A stretch of DNA of 64,000 nt from Nectonema munidae (taxonomy: Eukaryota; Nematomorpha; Nectonematoida; Nectonematidae), in NCBI GenBank assembly GCA_030549495.1, contig JAUIRK010000101.1, positions 620,001 to 684,000 on the forward strand, in the 5' to 3' direction. Within the stretch, counting starts at the first letter, position 1. The number at the start of each line of letters is the position of its first letter. Of the stretch, positions 58,271-64,000 are shown in pieces. A program made the translations under genes and the position numbers. A model generated the notes under the pieces. It made no database searches. It saw nothing but the letters and a program-made list of their open reading frames with translations, and was not told where the DNA came from.

Positions 58271-61200
58271 TAAATGTAAATTTTGTAGTAGTAGTAGTAG
58301 TATGAGTGATGAAAAACTTTCTTTCGCTTCATGCTTCACAATTGAAAATGTTTCTTCAAAAGATGTACTCATATTGGAGACTTTTTTATCTTTGCCAACT
58401 GTCTCTAACACTTCACCTAAGGATATTTGATTAAGTAAGCCACTTCCCAGTTTTTACTTCATTTTTAGACATTGTATGATAAGGAAAAATTTTGTTCGAA
58501 ATTATTTTAAAATATTTTCAGCGATTTTTAATCAATACTTTGTTCATATATTTCATGATGAATAGTAAAAGTATGTTAATTAAAATGTTTAACTTATTAA
58601 AACACATTTTAAACTCAAATATGCAGAAATTGATTAAACAATAAATATGATTAAAAAACAAATATACGTGGTTGAGAGCAGTGCTTCTCAAAGGAGGTTT
58701 GACAGAACGGTGTTGGTCGATGCAATGACTGTTACGGTCCGTCATCTCTGAAAGTTTTACTTCTATCGAGCCAAGACTGGATAAGTTGACCAATAAAAAT
58801 AAGGTTTCTTTCCACACAGACATGAGCTAAATATCTCTACTTTTGACATTTAAAAAGCTGATGATTGCTTTTTATCAACAGCTCGGCTTCCAAGCTTAAA
58901 AGGCCTAAAATATGAAAATAAAAACCAAATTTAATATTAGTCGTCGTTTTAAATCAATAGGCAGAGAGTAGGTTAATTATTTGGTTGGATTCTTATAGCT
59001 ATATGCAGCGAGTTAGTAGATTGCTAATGTTATTCAAATAATACTATTATGATTTAAATCATTTTAGTATATGTATCATTTTTTTCATACTGAATTTATT
59101 AGTATTTTTGAGATTACTAAATAAACCATTGACTTTTTATAAGACTTTATTTTTGCATTGACACAAAAGTATTTTCACCAAAAAGTTGAGATTGAATAAA
59201 GGAAATTAATTTACTCAACTATTAAAAACTAATTATTATGATTTCACAATTTTGTATCATAAAAACTTAGGTCCTACGTCTTTTAGCATATTTTAAAATT
59301 TTGAAATATCATTAAATGCCTCCATAGCCGATAAAATTAACTAAGAATCACGTTTTGATTCGTAGTAAATACGTATAATATTTAAAATTTTGAAAAATTT
59401 AGATTATAGGCTTAAAACAATTTCTTTAAAATATATCTATCTCCAAAACATTTTGTGTACATAAAAATACTACGTATCAGATCAAAGTGTAATTATCTAA
59501 TTTCGAAAATATCAGAATGCTGATATCTGAGTCAGAATTAGAATATCTGAGTACCAAAACATTAAAATATCAAAAAATCTGAAAATAAATGGTTTATAAT
59601 TTGAATTTTATCTTGATCTAAAATACTCTGTTAAAGTTTGTGTATTCGATCATCATCACTAACCTAATACTGTGGAATAGCAGTTAATAAGTAAAAAAGG
59701 ATCTTTAAAATTAACTGTAGTCGGAAAGTTAGCTAAGGCTCAAGCCTAACAGTGAATAGACGCCATTTTCAATCTCACTAGAACGTCAAAATTTCCAAAC
59801 TCTAATCTTTAATAGAGTATTCGATTAATGATGATGATTGAATACAAAAGAACTTGCAACTCCAAACTGACACCTCCTAACCTTATAATTGCACGATTTT
59901 AACCAAAATTAATGAGATTCATTATGTTTCAAATAATCAAAAGATTTTATTTTCAATTTGTATAATTTATTTTCCTTTCAAAATTTACCAATGTATAGTT
60001 TATAGTAGAACATTTTGTAGTGATGTTCTATTATGTATCTAGGCGCACCCTTTCTTTCTACGTCACTGCTAAGAGGTTACGTTAAACGTTTATTGGCAAT
60101 TTTATTTATTTCTAACTAAAAATTTGGCTTTCGATTTGAAGCCGGTTTAATATGCTTATTTTTTAAGTTTTTTTTCTTTGAAATAGAGAAAAATATTTAT
60201 AAAGCATTGCTAACCAAATTATTAACTTTTGTTTTCATGTTAGTAAAGAAAATTTTTTACAAATTTAGTTTTATATATATTATAGATCTGAAATCTGAAA
60301 ACAAAAAAATATAATTTTTTGACAAAAAAACATAAGAAATGTAAGTCAATAAACAAATTCAGTTATGTTTTAAGCTAAGAAAAATTTGACTATAATGATT
60401 TTAGAGAGATTCAAATAATTGTCTTTAAAAAAATTGAGTACATAATCAAGAAAAAAATAATCATAGTGTGAAAAATTTTACGATAATTAACTTTATAATA
60501 TAGGCGATAGAAATTTCTCGAATTCTTTTGTTAGGTTATAATCCATATAACCTAACTAATAATTAGGATATAATTGATAATCCACACATTCGTATTAGAG
60601 TAGTATTACTATTTTTTTATATAATAGTGGATTGAAATATGCATACATTATAAATAATAAAATAAACGTCTTTGGAAAATATAAATATTAAGACTAAAAA
60701 GTTAATTTTTTTAATTGGCAATTTCTTTTACCAATATCTTTTTACCGGTTTTAAAATCAAAATTACAATTTTCAATTTATAAATTAATAAAAGCAAAAAC
60801 TTTAGGAAGATACAGCAAGATTAAATACTCACAAAATTTTACAAATATTTTGTTTCGCATTAATCTTTCTAATCTTTTTAAGCTACAATATAATTAATCT
60901 TATAGAATGAAACGAAAAATTATAACTTAATTAAAGTTTTTATATATTTGTTCATTTTTTTTTATAATTTACAAAAAATTTTTTTTATAAAATTAGAAAA
61001 CTTGTTTTATGTTCTCTAACAACAAATTAATTTAAATTTTAACATTTTAGTTTAGGTTAAATTTAAAACTTATATACTCAGATTGCATTTAGGAAAAGTG
61101 TAACAAAATTTACTCACAGTTCTGTTCAAATTTGTAATCTCCTAAAATAAGAGTGTTTATTGAAATAATATTTTGTTGAATATAATGTAAGCTGAAAAAT

Positions 61201-61559
61201 TTAGATGGACATATATATTTCTATATAAGTGTATGAATTTTTAATTAAAAATTTTTTTTATTAATTGAAATGATCTTTTGTATGTATTACTAGCCTTTAT
61301 GTGTACCTTGGAATACAGGAAACTAAACACTTATAAATGTATAAAATATGAGATAATTCTAATGATCGATTAATATAATGTCTTCTTTATAAAATTGTTT
61401 TCATCAATAAGAAACAGATATAGTTACTATAATAGAAACGATTGAAATCTTATTTATTCTTTGGTAAGATCGTTTTCATTTGTTACCGTTGAGAATTGTG
61501 AATGTTGTTCTCTAAAAATCTTATAACTATTATAAAAATCTAACTTTATAAATGTTAAG

Positions 61560-61803
61560 CTTGAAGACTTGATAAAAGAAATGAAATTGGCTCCCTACTT
61601 CAAGGGAATTCGTTTAAAGGGCATCAATCCACTCCACACCAACATATCAACATCCGCCGTTTTCCAACTCACAATCCTTTGGCTTGCCTCCGTGGTGAAC
61701 GTAGAAAATAAATGCACTCTTTCTTTCAAGTTGAATAGAGCTCTTGAAAAGATGGGCTACAATCTCGGCCAAACTGACATTAAGTTGACTCAAAAACCAT
61801 TAG
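61560..61803 (+). CDS. Fused B+C exon of SEA-like unit (gene 2)
   Basis: Acceptor AAATGTTAAG and donor GTAAAA. It is phase 0 in and phase 1 out, 244 nt. It reads LEDLIKEMKLAPYFKGIRLK, the core TSAVFQLTILWL, the helix TLSFKLNRALEKMG, and the end YNLGQTDIKL. It has noticeably higher GC than its surroundings (CCACTCCACACCAACATATC), which supports selection for coding. The 'ALEKMGYNLG' end is a good SEA C-terminus. Confidence 0.8.
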
Positions 61804-61852
61804 GTAAAATTCACTTTCATCATCAACCTGGCCTATTCTATATCTTTAACAG

Positions 61853-61980
61853 AATCATATTCCTACAACGTCTACATTTATATTTCAAATGGAGCGGAAG
61901 TATTTGAAAATAATTTCAAGGGTGTGAAAAAAAAGAGATCCAGTGTGCAAGGATACATAAGAAAGTTGACTGAGAAAGAA
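61853..61980 (+). CDS. Exon A of the last SEA-like unit in the window (gene 2)
   Basis: Acceptor TCTTTAACAG and donor GTAAGC. It is phase 1 in and phase 0 out, 42 codons. It reads SYSYNVYIYISNGAEVFENN, then SSVQGYIRKLTEKE. A SEA N-terminal half: strand YNVYIYIS, helix SSVQGYIRKL. The intron before it is only 49 bp. The gene presumably continues to the right; an exon near 62256 (ILNRDRKLTSFALLHINY) is possible but too short for a normal core. Confidence 0.75.
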
Positions 61981-62879
61981 GTAAGCAATTTTTATGATTC
62001 CCAAGAAAATCATCATTAATTTAAATTACTTTGATTCGTTCATTTTTGGAAACTTGGTGATTGGTTTTTTGGAATTTAAACTAAGTATTTCACTTAATAA
62101 AAAGTGTAAATTAGAAGCAGTTAGAACTCAAAATGATCGTATTAATAATATCATGGAGTTCACACATTTCTCAAAATAATTGCAACTCTTTCACTCACTT
62201 CAAGTGAATTTGAAAGAAGCTGTTCACATTTGGTAAAATGGAAGAATTTTTTCAGATCCTCAATAGAGACAGAAAACTAACATCGTTCGCCCTTTTGCAT
62301 ATAAATTACGGTTTTGAGAAAATAGCATTTATTAAATCATTCAATTTTTCATTTTTTTTAAATTATTATTAGTTTTAACTACTTAATTAATATCATATAC
62401 AATTATGATTATTCTTTGGAAAGATAATAATTATAGTAAACTGAATTCAGTGTACTGTGGAATAGTATAAAACAATTGCATATTTTATCAGATCTATGAA
62501 TATCAAAAATGTTAAAAAATATTTGTGTTACAAATATGGAAAGATGAATATTTTTAAAAAATAATAACGATAAAATCCTTCACTTTATAATTAACATTTT
62601 TTACTTGACTTTGCAAAAGCAAAATCATCCCACCTAGCTTAATCCTTTAATCTCACGTGCAGTCAACTTTTTAGGGACATAGTTTTCAAACATAAATTTC
62701 AAATATATGTGACCAAAAGTTTTTTTTTTAATTTAAATTTAAAGTCAAACTAAAGGAAAACTTTGAATTTTTGAGGCCCTAAAGCTTCTAAAATAAGAAT
62801 ATATTGCTTTTTTAGCTTATGTATACAATATACATAAATCCAGCACTGGGTAAGAATTTGAAATAATTATCAACTAGAA
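61981..62879 (+). other. Sequence after the last recognised exon
   Basis: AT-rich. It holds the possible partial exon near 62256 mentioned above, and nothing else. Confidence 0.35.
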
Positions 62880-63191
62880 CAAGGGTCGGCAAAGTGATCG
62901 ATTCAACCCCAGGGGGTCGATAACAGATCTTTAGGGGTCGATAAGATAGACAAACTTACCAAATTGTGTTATGCTTTTTTACTTTATAGTAGTAATAAAT
63001 GTCCTTTTTCTTCTAAAACACAACTTAGGAGATTGTATAGTATGGGATATATGAAACATTTTTGTGTTTTTTCTTTTAATTGTTGGACATTGATTAATGT
63101 TTTTATGAAACATTTCTATGTGGGGTGGGGGTCGGTGTGAAGACAAATGTTCTATAAAGGGGTCGACGGGTAAAAAGTTTGCCGATCCCTG
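62880..63191. mobile_element. hAT-type MITE, 312 bp, perfect 8-bp target duplication
   Basis: Termini are CAAGGGTCGGCAAAGTGATC on the left and, in reverse complement, CAGGGATCGGCAAACTTTTT on the right. AACTAGAA flanks both ends (62872-62879 and 63192-63199). GGGGTCGA words recur just inside both ends. It is non-coding. It inserted at the edge of the (GAA)n tail of the LINE fragment at 63192-63690, so it is the younger of the two. Confidence 0.85.
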
Positions 63192-63690
63192 AACTAGAAG
63201 AAGAAGAAGGAGAAGAAGATTTATTAATTATATTTGTCATTTAAATTAATAATACAATAAAAAAAATAGTATGAGAAAAAATATAAAAACTAAGATTTAA
63301 CAGAGGAATAACTACTGCACAACAAGTCAGAAATGACCGCTATATGACAGGTATATTAAAATTATGCACAAAAATGGAACAGTCATAAAGTCAAAATAAA
63401 GTATTGAGAACTTAACAACGGGTATACTAAAAATTGAAATTACATATATTACACATTGTAAATATTTACAACTAATGAATTCAGTTATTACATGAGTAAC
63501 AATTTTTAATGGAACACAAAACATCATTATTTGATAAAAGTAAATTATGCATAAAATTTTTAAAACATTTGATGGTGGAAATCCAATAGTAAAAAAACTC
63601 AAATTTAAATTATAAAATTGAGAGATTTTATATGCAATCGCCTGTTGTGAATTAGAGAGCTTGAAAAATGGCACAACCATATTTCCTGCA
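63192..63690 (-). pseudogene. LINE 3' fragment with (CTT)n tail
   Basis: The minus-strand reading at 63530-63680 (VVPFFKLSNSQQAIAYKISQ, then FYNLNLSFFTI) matches the C-terminus of the LINE at 31787-36244 (MLPYYNYTKSKQAFAFKIST, LFNSNEMFFVS). A 3' UTR and AATAAATC(TTC)n follow toward 63197. It is severely 5' truncated, as is common after target-primed reverse transcription. The tail differs from the TAGT tail of the longer copy, so this is a related subfamily. Confidence 0.6.
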
Positions 63691-64000
63691 AATCTTGGAG
63701 AGGTTCTTTGTTAATTACTAGTGTTCTTCAACTACTAGAAGTATCAAAATCCAAAAATATTTTTAACAAGTAAAGTAAAATCAATCCGTACCTCTTTTAT
63801 TCATTGTGTATTCTTAAGAATCGATGTACAGATTCAAGTTTGGTGTGCACAAATATATAGAAGAAAATTATATAACAGAGAAATAGAGAAACATCATTAA
63901 AATTAATATAATTTTAAAATTACTTAAATAGGTACTAATTTTTATATCCTTCAATCAGTGATCTAGATTTTGTAATGCTGAGAAATTTTCAGAATGCGCA
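63691..64000. other. Right edge, nothing recognised
   Basis: AT-rich sequence with no exon, repeat or element that I can support. Confidence 0.4.

Larger units (their letters stand above)
55755..61559 (+). other. Large intron of gene 2
   Basis: Inferred intron of about 5.8 kb. It holds a LINE 3' tail (57144-57165), a possible SINE-like B box on the minus strand (GAGTTCAAATTC, complement of 57179-57190), and a GC-richer block (57880-58270). It also holds a small ATG-started open frame at 58302-58430 (MSDEKLSFASCFTIENVSSK onward) and a hAT-like end near 60040-60071. Confidence 0.4.

Noticed and set aside
60030-60075. hAT-like terminus (CAGTGACGTAGAAAG in reverse complement).
   Set aside because: Only one end is visible and no target duplication, so not listed as an element.

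Overview
The window looks like a piece of nuclear genome from a very AT-rich invertebrate animal. It has spliceosomal introns with GT..AG borders, tiny exons scattered over kilobases, SEA-like and EGF-like extracellular modules, and many DNA-transposon and LINE relics. I cannot name the phylum from sequence alone. A short TTAGGG run at 30.04 kb is only a weak hint.

Two stretches of plus-strand exons carry the host coding content. The first (about 0.06-26.36 kb) is the 3' part of a large multi-exon gene. The second (about 41.8-62.0 kb) appears to be a separate gene of the same kind, and it runs off the right edge of the window. Both encode strings of SEA-like domains (the extracellular fold found in mucins, agrin and similar proteins), sometimes followed by a cysteine-rich EGF-like segment. 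The exons fit one grammar. An 'A' exon (phase 1 to phase 0, usually about 40-43 codons) holds the SEA N-terminal half. A 'B' exon (phase 0 to 0, 1 or 2) holds the hydrophobic SEA core. A 'C' exon finishes the domain, alone, fused to B, or fused to an EGF-like segment. Chaining the phases gives at least eight SEA units, complete or partial, in gene 1 and about six in gene 2. Gene 1 ends with a stop codon at 26359. A few expected exons were not found, near 11-15.5 kb and near 21.2-22.5 kb.

The region between the two arrays (26.4-41.8 kb) has no SEA exons. Its core is a nested insertion: a ZBED5-type hAT transposon (30716-37366, minus strand) interrupted by a nearly full-length non-LTR retrotransposon (31787-36244, minus strand). 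That element has an ORF1 with PHD-like and zinc-knuckle fingers, an endonuclease/reverse transcriptase ORF2, and a short TAGT-type tail. A 5-bp target duplication (GCAGT) flanks the LINE, and the hAT reading frame resumes exactly across it.

The introns are littered with small transposons. These include three members of one piggyBac-like MITE family at TTAA sites, several hAT-type elements (three with perfect 8-bp target duplications: 45110-46272, 52508-52981, 62880-63191), a pogo/Tigger-like MITE, a tRNA-derived SINE, four or more LINE 3' fragments, and a deleted copy of a multicopy gene family carrying an ERFHxDI-type motif. All family calls are from memory of motifs. No database search was run.
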